Of a stretch of 7,802 nt of DNA, positions 1 to 5,504 are shown one piece after another. Each line of letters starts with the position of its first letter. Position 1 is the first letter of the stretch. The position numbers were made by a program, and so were the translations under genes. The notes under the pieces are model-generated. The model saw nothing but the letters and a program-made list of their open reading frames with translations, did no database searches and was not told the origin of the DNA. Origin of the DNA: Prevotella sp. (GTDB lineage: Bacteria; Bacteroidota; Bacteroidia; Bacteroidales; Bacteroidaceae); assembly GCA_017424205.1 (NCBI GenBank), contig JAFPAS010000190.1, positions 1-7,802 on the forward strand. The letters are read 5' to 3'.

Positions 1-13
1 ATATGAAAATATG

Positions 14-72
14 AACCTCTTGATTGTAAGCCTGCATATATAGTCTGTGGCCTTATAATCAGGAGGTTTTTT
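14..72 (+). terminator. Rho-independent terminator of an off-window upstream gene
   Basis: Bases 14-30 pair with 52-68 over 17 positions, with two G-U pairs at 20:62 and 26:56 in RNA, enclosing a 21-nt loop. A run of six T's (67-72) overlaps and follows the 3' arm, as expected for an intrinsic terminator read rightward. The gene it would end lies left of the window. A short T-run also follows in the other orientation (the A-run at 6-9), but no gene would use it. The AGGAGG at 61-66 is the 3' arm of this stem and not a ribosome-binding site. Confidence 0.72.
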
Positions 73-110
73 GATGTTATAATGTTAGCATATAATATAG
101 AAAATCAATT

Positions 111-1055
111 ATGGACATACTATTAATCATCGTCGGCATAGCCATAGTATTGCGTGGAGCAGACAATCTTACTGAAGGTTCTGTGAGCATAGCTCGCCGC
201 TTTAATATGTCAGAACTGATAATCGGACTGACAGTTGTGGCGCTTGGCACGTCAATGCCAGAGCTCTGTGTCAGCTTGACGTCAGCTTTGAGCGGAACAG
301 CTGATATGGCTTTAGGCAATATCATAGGCAGTAACATATTCAATGTATTCTTCATTGTAGGACTTTGTGCAGTCATACATCCAATGTCAGTTGGTCTTAC
401 AGCCGTTCGTCGTGACCTTCCGTTCTGTTTTGCAGCAACACTGATGCTTATATTCTTCCTGACAAACGGCACTTTGAGCATGGTAGAAGGTCTTGTTATG
501 TTGCTGATATATGCTGTATACACAGTATATACGATACGCAAGGAGAAAACAGCTGGACAGGCAGCTGCGCCAGTAGAACCTGTTGAAACCAAGCGCAGCC
601 TGCCTAAGATATTCTATAATCCGTATCTGAAGGTTACTGTTGGTCTTATAGAACTTGTTCTGGGCAGCAATCTGTTTGTAGACCATGCTACGCTGCTTGC
701 CACCGACCTTGGAGTGTCAGAGGCAGTAATAGGCATCACAATCCTTGGTTTTGGCACTTCAATGCCAGAACTTGCCACCAGCCTTGTGGCTGCCATAAAG
801 GGCAGCACGTCCATTGCTTTGGGCAATGTGATTGGCTCTTGTGTGCTGAATATCCTTGTCATCCTCGGTCTGACAAGTGTTATCACACCGCTTGCACCTC
901 AGGGCATCACCGCACTCGACCTTGCCATGGTATTCCTCAGCGCACTGCTGATGTGGTTTTTCTCATTTACGAAGAAGACTATGGAGCGTTGGGAAGGTTC
1001 GCTCCTACTGATTATATTCGTAGCATATTTTGTTTTCCTGATATATAATGCGTAA
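111..1055 (+). CDS. yrbG: Calcium/sodium antiporter, YrbG/CaCA family
   Basis: This inner-membrane exchanger of the Ca2+:cation antiporter superfamily is expected to export Ca2+ (or another cation) against Na+ or H+. Its 314 residues match the bacterial family length. Both alpha repeats are visible: GTSMPEL at 46-52 with GNIIGSNIFN at 69-78, and GTSMPEL at 215-221 with GNVIGSCVLN at 238-247. By family knowledge, the acidic ion-binding residues correspond to E51 and E220, and S74/N78 and S243/N247 occupy the other coordinating positions. A polar loop at about 143-170 separates two hydrophobic halves, as in the family's inverted duplication. One oddity is C244-V-L where alpha-2 usually reads N-I-F. 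The ATG at 111 is the first start giving the full N-terminal helix. No Shine-Dalgarno sequence lies at a useful distance, and only a weak promoter (TTTG at 70-73, TAATATAG at 93-100) is visible. It is monocistronic within the window and converges on the minus-strand genes. Confidence 0.93.
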   Translation: MDILLIIVGIAIVLRGADNLTEGSVSIARRFNMSELIIGLTVVALGTSMPELCVSLTSALSGTADMALGNIIGSNIFNVFFIVGLCAVIHPMSVGLTAVRRDLPFCFAATLMLIFFLTNGTLSMVEGLVMLLIYAVYTVYTIRKEKTAGQAAAPVEPVETKRSLPKIFYNPYLKVTVGLIELVLGSNLFVDHATLLATDLGVSEAVIGITILGFGTSMPELATSLVAAIKGSTSIALGNVIGSCVLNILVILGLTSVITPLAPQGITALDLAMVFLSALLMWFFSFTKKTMERWEGSLLLIIFVAYFVFLIYNA

Positions 1056-1114
1056 GGATGAAGGGCATGGAATTAACGAATTAAGGATTAGGTAGTACCG
1101 ACATGGTATATATA

Positions 1115-1161
1115 AAAGGCGGGAGCGGAGACACTATAATGCAGTCTCTGCTCCCGCTTTT
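1115..1161. terminator. Bidirectional intrinsic terminator between convergent genes
   Basis: Bases 1115-1132 pair with 1144-1161. The GC-rich core is followed by A-T pairs at the base, with two G-U positions (1118:1158 and 1127:1149, reading the plus strand as RNA) and an 11-nt loop. The plus-strand transcript ends the hairpin in UUUU, and the minus-strand transcript ends in UUUUAUAUA. It sits 60 nt after the antiporter stop and 21 nt after the stop of the leftward gene, so it probably ends both transcription units. Confidence 0.88.
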
Positions 1162-1181
1162 CTGTTTTCTGCCGTTTTGTC

Positions 1182-1916
1182 TTACTGTCCGTACATCATG
1201 CCGAACACCTTTATCATATCGTCGCTGTCGTCAGTCTTTATCTTGTTTTTCTTGATATAAGCCTTCAACGCCTTTTTGTCACTGTCCGTCTTGCAGTTGT
1301 TCAGCAGATTCTTTCGTGTGGCGTGAGTCATTATCCCCTTGTCGCAGATGTAGTACTTATATCTCAGTGGTATAGGTTTTCCGTCATACCATACGGCGCG
1401 CATCTCATCATGCAGCTCGTTATTCCTGCCTTTCAGATTGAGTTGCTGAATCTTTGCCGATGTCACCGTACCCATATTCATGTAGTAAGAAGAGTTTGAG
1501 CGCAGCAGTTCCTCAAACTTCGGTTCGGTATCAAGCAGCAGCATGGCTGTGCTGTCGCTATTTGTTGCCAGGCATTCCAGATATTTCCCGTCTATATTTA
1601 CATATCTCTTTCCGCCCATCTCAATGCTGGCGATATCCGTGAAAGCCACCCTTGAAATCCTTCCCCCTGCTCCTATGCACTGCAAGATGCCGTCGTGCAG
1701 ATGAATATTCATTACGGCATTGCTGTGTATTCCGCTTGAGAGATGAATCACTCCCTGTTCAAATGTCGGGTTAAGATATGGCCAGTTAGTTGTAGGGCGG
1801 TATTCTTCCCCCTTCGTTCCTACGTTTTCTTCCCCATTGGCTTGTGCACATATATTCAGAGATATGCAGCACATGAGTGCCAATGCCATCATTTTGATTG
1901 TGTTGCTGTGTGTCAT
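1182..1916 (-). CDS. Exported protein of unknown function, last gene of the ECF operon
   Basis: This is a 244-residue protein. The N-terminus has a hydrophobic stretch (about 9-22) ending in NICAQ, a Bacteroidales-style signal peptidase I site; the cysteine context is a poor lipobox. The mature part has no recognised catalytic motif. It begins with a WPYLNPTFEQG segment (45-55), continues with beta-rich NIHLHDG-type sequence (70-76), and ends in a Lys-rich helix (about 211-232). This pattern recalls unnamed secreted proteins of Bacteroidales from memory, but no function can be assigned. The frame is open further upstream to 2102, but that extension would overlap the previous gene by 142 nt and lacks a signal peptide, so the ATG at 1916 is chosen. 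It lies 44 nt after the 664-residue gene with no promoter between them and is followed by the terminator at 1115-1161. It is presumably periplasmic and co-expressed with the sigma factor. Confidence 0.8.
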   Translation of the reverse strand: MTHSNTIKMMALALMCCISLNICAQANGEENVGTKGEEYRPTTNWPYLNPTFEQGVIHLSSGIHSNAVMNIHLHDGILQCIGAGGRISRVAFTDIASIEMGGKRYVNIDGKYLECLATNSDSTAMLLLDTEPKFEELLRSNSSYYMNMGTVTSAKIQQLNLKGRNNELHDEMRAVWYDGKPIPLRYKYYICDKGIMTHATRKNLLNNCKTDSDKKALKAYIKKNKIKTDDSDDMIKVFGMMYGQ

Positions 1917-1960
1917 TATGATTTCTATTTTATTGTTTCTGTATGATAAATGCCAAATTG

Positions 1961-3955
1961 TTACTTTCCGAGCAGTTCCCTTACTTTCGCTTTCAGACTC
2001 TCCCCGTGCAATCCTTCTGCAACAATCGTGCCGTCTGGTCCGATGATAAATGTTTCCGGCATACTCGTAATGCCATACGCTTTCATGAATGCAGAGTGCC
2101 ATCCGTTGCTGTCAGCCAGCATTGTCCAGTTCATGTTGCGTGCCTTGATATATCCCTTCCATTCATCGTCATTATCTGGCGACACGCCGATGACCTTGAT
2201 GTCGCTTTCGTCATAATCACGTGCTATATGCTTATTGGCAAACATATTCCTTCGGCTCCACCATGAATTGACGCTCCACGTATGCACCAGCACATATCGG
2301 CTTTTGCCCACATAGTCACTCAGGCGATGCTTGTTTCCGTCGCTGTCTTCAAGAGTTACGTCAGTGTATTTTCTCCCCGGCTGTCTCGAAACCTTCCCGT
2401 CGTAGTATAAGCATGCGGGCATAGTCAGCAAATCCTCCCTGTATGCTGGATTCTGCATGACAGAGTCAAGCTGTGCAAAAGACAGTCCTGGGTATTTGTC
2501 AGCCAGATAATACTTTGCAATACTGTTTCCGTTCTCCTTCCTGATTATATCGTAATAGAGGCGGTCGAGCCTATTGCGTGCAGCATCGAACCCCTCCTTG
2601 TCTATTATTCTGTGTGAATCAATATCAACGACATATTTAGTCATGTCTCTCTGAAGCAGAAGTATACGTTTCTGATAATCCATAAACCTCTTGTTCAGTG
2701 CCGACGCCGTAATCTCACCATTCTCCATATTGATGCTTACAGGCACGGAATCCACCACCAACGCCCAGCAGTTGCCGTTGCTTCCGTCAGATATCATTAC
2801 TACAGAGCCGTATGGCAGGTCTTTGCGGAAGTCAATCTTTCCGTCGTCATAGCGGTATTTATGCGGTCTGCCGAATGACGGCAGGGCATCAATAATAATA
2901 AACGGGCGTCCTGCGGCAATGTCTCCGGTCAGAATCCAGTTGATGTTCTGCTGCTTGGCATGTCTGTCTAAGACAGCATACTGATTGAAAATGTTCTTTG
3001 ATTTCTCCTCAGTTATCAGTCTGCCCGCATATGCTGTGACAGCTGCATGTGACGTTGGTCTTTCATGAGCATCCATGTCAATCTTTTCCTGCAAGAGCAT
3101 TCTGGCATGTATGAACAGTCTCTTTCTTGCGTCATTTGTTTCCTGAGAGGTCATGCTGTTCAGGTATTCAGCCACCTGGTTGTATTGTGCCAGAGTGATA
3201 TTCCTGCTGAATTTCTCACACATCTGCTTTGTAATGTAGGCTACTCCGCTCATTTCCTGTGCGTTGTTTCGTCTTTTCTGCGCAGCATAGTGCTGGCTAA
3301 AAATCCTCAGATTCTCCCTTAGTTTTACAAATTCGGTAGTGTCATTGTCCACATCCGCATCATATCGGGCGTAGCTATGCTCGGAGTTAATGTCATATCT
3401 CTGCAGCGGTTCAGTCCTGCGCCATCCGAGTCCTGCTATTTCCATTATCTGTCCGTCGATACATGCGAACGGTTTGCCGTTATAGTCGGTAAATTGCACG
3501 TCCTTCCATAGCATCAGATATTTATTACAGAGAGAGTCACCCATCTGCAGACACGTATATCTGTAATTCTGTGTCAGCGTATAGGTCCAGGCTAATTTCC
3601 CGAAGAACGAGTCATCGCATACGAAAGTCATTGGTTCCATAGGCAGTGCGTCGATGTTCCATGCGTGTCTCTGCATGCTCTCCGAACTGTATTCCTGTGT
3701 GTTGTCAAATGCCTTCATCAGCCTTTTTAGAATCTCAGGCACAAACCCATCCTGCGCCATTTCCTTCTCGTTCAGTATGTATTTGAAGTATATGGTGGTG
3801 AGTGCCGTGTTCTTTCTTCTTTCTACCAGCAGGTTTTCAGACTCCGCCATGCTGTCCATTTCGTTCTTTATGCTGTAGAAGCCATCATTCTCTTGAGCCG
3901 CTGCACATTCTGCCAAAGCCAGCAATGCGACAGCAATTATAATCCAGTGTTTCAT
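1961..3955 (-). CDS. Large exported protein with DUF4369-like region and cysteine-less thioredoxin-fold (TlpA/AhpC-like) domain
   Basis: This 664-residue protein has a clear signal peptide (hydrophobic 4-20, ending CAAAQ) and so should act in the periplasm. Residues 25-330 are largely helical with no family I recognise. Residues about 340-430 resemble the DUF4369 region that precedes many Bacteroidetes thioredoxins (LVVDSVPVSI, then ASALNKRFMDYQ). Residues about 525-664 form a TlpA/ResA-like thioredoxin fold: RLSDYVGKSRYVLVHTW at 544-560, VIGVSPD at 588-594, and the cis-proline loop SMPETF with P633. At the active site it reads S564-W-W-S567 where the family has C-x-x-C. Aligning YVL..xW with the neighbouring canonical protein needs no gap, so both cysteines are truly replaced. 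A disulfide oxidoreductase role is therefore unlikely; binding, scaffolding or chaperone roles are possible. It starts 11 nt after the anti-sigma-like gene, consistent with co-transcription. The ORF is intact, so this is not a pseudogene by sequence. Confidence 0.88.
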   Translation of the reverse strand: MKHWIIIAVALLALAECAAAQENDGFYSIKNEMDSMAESENLLVERRKNTALTTIYFKYILNEKEMAQDGFVPEILKRLMKAFDNTQEYSSESMQRHAWNIDALPMEPMTFVCDDSFFGKLAWTYTLTQNYRYTCLQMGDSLCNKYLMLWKDVQFTDYNGKPFACIDGQIMEIAGLGWRRTEPLQRYDINSEHSYARYDADVDNDTTEFVKLRENLRIFSQHYAAQKRRNNAQEMSGVAYITKQMCEKFSRNITLAQYNQVAEYLNSMTSQETNDARKRLFIHARMLLQEKIDMDAHERPTSHAAVTAYAGRLITEEKSKNIFNQYAVLDRHAKQQNINWILTGDIAAGRPFIIIDALPSFGRPHKYRYDDGKIDFRKDLPYGSVVMISDGSNGNCWALVVDSVPVSINMENGEITASALNKRFMDYQKRILLLQRDMTKYVVDIDSHRIIDKEGFDAARNRLDRLYYDIIRKENGNSIAKYYLADKYPGLSFAQLDSVMQNPAYREDLLTMPACLYYDGKVSRQPGRKYTDVTLEDSDGNKHRLSDYVGKSRYVLVHTWSVNSWWSRRNMFANKHIARDYDESDIKVIGVSPDNDDEWKGYIKARNMNWTMLADSNGWHSAFMKAYGITSMPETFIIGPDGTIVAEGLHGESLKAKVRELLGK

Positions 3956-3966
3956 ATTTGGATATG

Positions 3967-4656
3967 TTAGTTTCCTTTTTCATTCGTTATTACAGCCGAG
4001 TCAGGTTTTCCGCAATTCATGCAAGTCATCTTCTGCTGCAAATTGTACATCCTTTCGTCCGTCTCGATATACTGCTTAATGTGTGCTATCTCCACACTGT
4101 CCTCTATGCGTTGAGTCTTTGCAGTTAGCCTCGCCATAACTTCACCCAGCTCCTCTATAGGCACCAGCCGGTCGCCGTCAGCCGCACCGTTCTTCGTTTT
4201 TTGAGTAGTGGCGGCAGGCTGTTCGCTGCTTATATCCGCAAGGACAGGCATTTCGTTCTTCACCACAGCACTCTTTGCTCTGTTCTCTTTGCTCTGTTCT
4301 CTTTGCTCTTTACTCTGTTCTCTGTTTTCTGTTATATGTTCTCTTTGCTCTGTTCTCTTTGCTCTGTTCTCTGTCCTCTCCTCACTTAAATACCATCCGC
4401 CCATGCCTATGAGTACAGCCACAGATGCTGCGGCAGCCCAGCGTCTAATGCTGCTATGACGTTTGCGTGATGAAGACACCGCTGCTGCAGGCATAGAAAG
4501 ATGCATCTGCGTCTCCTTTCCGCCTTCTCTGCGCTGCGCCATGATGCTGTCATATTCCTCAGACAAGTCTTCCGTAATCCAGCGGTTCATCTCATCCTCG
4601 CTGAATTTCCTTCCTTCCATGCGCTGTTCTATGTCTTTTCTGATATCGTTATTCAT
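3967..4656 (-). CDS. Single-pass membrane protein, putative anti-sigma factor
   Basis: This 229-residue protein has the layout of a membrane anti-sigma factor: a charged cytoplasmic N-terminus (1-72, with an acidic helix around 20-41), one transmembrane helix at about 73-90 preceded by Arg/Lys, then a periplasmic part. No zinc-binding HxxxCxxC or FecR motif is present, so the assignment rests on position and topology. Residues about 93-128 are a low-complexity Glu/Arg/Lys/Gln/Asn stretch made by the 14-bp DNA repeat at 4277-4374. The C-terminal part is probably coiled-coil (about 165-210) and ends with a C212-M-N-C215 pair that would be periplasmic. The ATG lies inside the end of the sigma gene (8-nt overlap), a typical arrangement for translational coupling of a sigma factor with its inhibitor. 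By this model, a periplasmic signal would release the sigma factor. It could instead be a non-inhibitory membrane partner. Confidence 0.75.
   Translation of the reverse strand: MNNDIRKDIEQRMEGRKFSEDEMNRWITEDLSEEYDSIMAQRREGGKETQMHLSMPAAAVSSSRKRHSSIRRWAAAASVAVLIGMGGWYLSEERTENRAKRTEQREHITENREQSKEQREQSKENRAKSAVVKNEMPVLADISSEQPAATTQKTKNGAADGDRLVPIEELGEVMARLTAKTQRIEDSVEIAHIKQYIETDERMYNLQQKMTCMNCGKPDSAVITNEKGN
4277..4374. repeat. 14-bp tandem repeat, about seven units, inside the anti-sigma-like gene
   Basis: The unit on the plus strand is GCTCTGTTCTCTTT. Units at 4277-4290 and 4291-4304 are identical, as is 4347-4360; 4361-4374 differs only at its end. The middle 42 bases (4305-4346) are three diverged units that keep the 14-bp register. 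Because 14 is not divisible by 3, successive units are read in different phases, giving REQSK, ENRAK and RTEQR-type peptides (residues about 95-127). The unit array contains no stop in any phase of the coding strand. Confidence 0.9.
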
Positions 4657-5161
4657 TTTCTTCTCCTTTCCTCCATATCTTCTTCAGTTTCTTCTTTGCC
4701 ATGCTGAGCATCGAACTGGCGGAGCGCGGCGTAATGCCCGTAGCTTTCGTAATCTGTCCGATGTCCATCTCCTCGTCGTATCTCATCTTTATCAGCCGCT
4801 GTTCCGTAGCGGTCAGGTTTCCGATAGCATTTTTCAGTTTCTCACGTTCTTCTGTTTCTATCATCCGCTCCATGGCGTCGGCGGAATTGTTAGGCTTTGC
4901 CGCCAATGCTTCCGGCTGCATGACTGGCGGCTTGTGCTTCTGTTTCCTCCATTCGCTAACGCAGTAGTTCTTTGCCATTCTCACAGCCAGCGGTGTTATC
5001 CCGATGTCCGGGTCAATTCTGTCGGCAGTGAGCCAGAGCCGCATCAGCACCTCCTGCGCCACGTCTTCAGCCTTAGCCATGTCGGCAAAGAAGTCATATC
5101 CCACACGAATCAGGTGCGGGCGCAGCGACGGTATGATATTTTCCAGTTCCTTATGTGTCAT
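4649..5161 (-). CDS. ECF-subfamily RNA polymerase sigma factor (sigma-70 family)
   Basis: This 170-residue protein has the two-domain build of extracytoplasmic-function sigma factors, which direct RNA polymerase to a small regulon when released by an anti-sigma factor. Sigma-2 spans about 6-75, with the region 2.1/2.2 signature DVAQEVLMRLW at 33-43 and a basic region 2.4 around 62-76. After a linker, sigma-4 spans about 102-163, with LTATEQRLIKMRY (116-128) and a helix-turn-helix around 132-160 ending in the Lys-rich AKKKLKK. There is no C-terminal extension. The ATG at 5161 gives the normal N-terminus. A TAACTTTG promoter element lies about 83 nt upstream, and the stop codon overlaps the start of the membrane protein gene, so the two are probably translated together. 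The exact ECF group cannot be settled by eye. Confidence 0.95.
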   Translation of the reverse strand: MTHKELENIIPSLRPHLIRVGYDFFADMAKAEDVAQEVLMRLWLTADRIDPDIGITPLAVRMAKNYCVSEWRKQKHKPPVMQPEALAAKPNNSADAMERMIETEEREKLKNAIGNLTATEQRLIKMRYDEEMDIGQITKATGITPRSASSMLSMAKKKLKKIWRKGEENE

Positions 5162-5168
5162 TAGCGGT

Positions 5169-5181
5169 CTGTCAGCGACAG
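5169..5181 (-). promoter_or_regulatory. Small hairpin just upstream of the sigma factor start codon
   Basis: CTGTC and GACAG form a perfect 5-bp stem with a 3-nt loop, placed 7 nt before the sigma start codon in the leftward transcript, where a ribosome would load. A second, weaker 6-bp stem (TATGCC 5191-5196 with GGCATA 5218-5223) lies in the same leader. Either could affect translation, but short stems like these also arise by chance. Confidence 0.25.
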
Positions 5182-5243
5182 TGTTCTGGTTATGCCATGT
5201 GTTGCTTTCTTATGCGAGGCATACACTCTGTTGTAATAACGCA

Positions 5244-5276
5244 CAAAGTTACTCAATGTTAAGTGTGCAATCCGAA
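5244..5276 (-). promoter_or_regulatory. Bacteroidetes-type promoter for the sigma factor operon
   Basis: On the minus strand, 5251-5244 reads TAACTTTG, an exact match to the Bacteroidetes -7 consensus TAnnTTTG used by the housekeeping sigma factor. A TTCG (5276-5273) lies 21 nt upstream, one mismatch from the -33 TTTG and within the accepted 19-21-nt spacing. Transcription would start near 5237, giving a leader of about 75 nt before the sigma start codon. The element looks like a housekeeping promoter, so basal expression need not depend on the ECF factor itself. Confidence 0.6.
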
Positions 5277-5342
5277 TAAATACGGTTAAAAAACTTTAAT
5301 CTCCTAAAGCGTGTCTCTTATGACCGTAATCGCTGATTGAAG

Positions 5343-5404
5343 AACCGCAGAACACACGGCACATAACGCCCATGTGCCTGCGGCATTAAATATATCAGCT
5401 AACT
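5343..5404 (-). repeat. 62-bp structured intergenic repeat, copy 1
   Basis: It matches 6744-6805 at 60 of 62 positions in the same orientation. In the leftward transcript the first arm, CCGCAGGCACAT, can pair either with the nearby ATGTGCC (7 bp) or with a distal arm, GTGTGTTCTGCGG (12 bp with one bulged base and two G-U pairs). The two pairings are mutually exclusive. The copy lies 101 nt after the thioredoxin stop and upstream of the sigma promoter. It also contains the start of a 22-codon ORF (5386-5318). Confidence 0.88.
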
Positions 5405-5427
5405 GAACTCAGAATAGATATATTTAA
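5386..5427. repeat. 11-bp perfect inverted repeat next to repeat copy 1
   Basis: TTAAATATATC at 5386-5396 is the exact reverse complement of 5417-5427, with a 20-nt spacer. The left arm lies in the conserved 62-bp element and the right arm outside it. The same left arm in copy 2 has no such partner, so the pairing may be specific to this locus. It is all A/T except one pair, and could be a chance match or a weak hairpin or operator. Confidence 0.45.
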
Positions 5428-5504
5428 GCTTTAATCTCTCTTCACCTTTCCACTTGTTAACTGTATTGTATTCAATAGGAACTATCAACTCTTATACTTG
5501 TCAA

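Larger units (their letters stand above)
5162..5504. other. 343-bp intergenic region upstream of the sigma factor operon
   Basis: This stretch carries no convincing protein gene. From the sigma gene outward it holds a leader with small hairpins (5169-5181 and 5191-5223), a Bacteroidetes-type promoter (5244-5276), the first copy of the 62-bp structured repeat (5343-5404), an 11-bp inverted repeat (5386-5427), and an AT-rich segment up to the stop of the thioredoxin gene. ACTTGTTAACT (about 5452-5462) and ACTTGTCAACT (about 5496-5506) form a near-direct repeat with no obvious role. No U-tailed hairpin ends the thioredoxin gene here, so read-through toward the sigma gene is possible. Confidence 0.7.

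Noticed and set aside
61..76. AGGAGG followed by an ATG at 74 as a ribosome-binding site and start for the antiporter
   Set aside because: The AGGAGG is the 3' arm of a 17-bp terminator stem, the ATG at 74 is followed at once by TAA, and it is out of frame with the antiporter.
1917..2102. N-terminal extension of the 244-residue protein to the ATG at 2102
   Set aside because: It would overlap the upstream gene by 142 nt, shows no conserved-looking sequence, and bury the clear signal peptide that begins at 1916.
4277..4374. CRISPR-like array
   Set aside because: Units are 14 bp and contiguous with no spacers, and the array lies inside a coding frame.
4201..4459. Plus-strand ORFs rich in Leu, Phe, Cys and Ser across the tandem repeat, resembling membrane peptides
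   Set aside because: They are the antisense reading of the 14-bp repeat. The minus frame has the coherent membrane-protein layout and couples to the sigma gene.
4463..5164. Long plus-strand ORF (233 residues) opposite the sigma gene
   Set aside because: It is antisense to the well-recognised sigma factor and the start of the membrane protein gene, has no family features, and has low-complexity Cys/His/Phe/Ser-rich sequence typical of a shadow frame.
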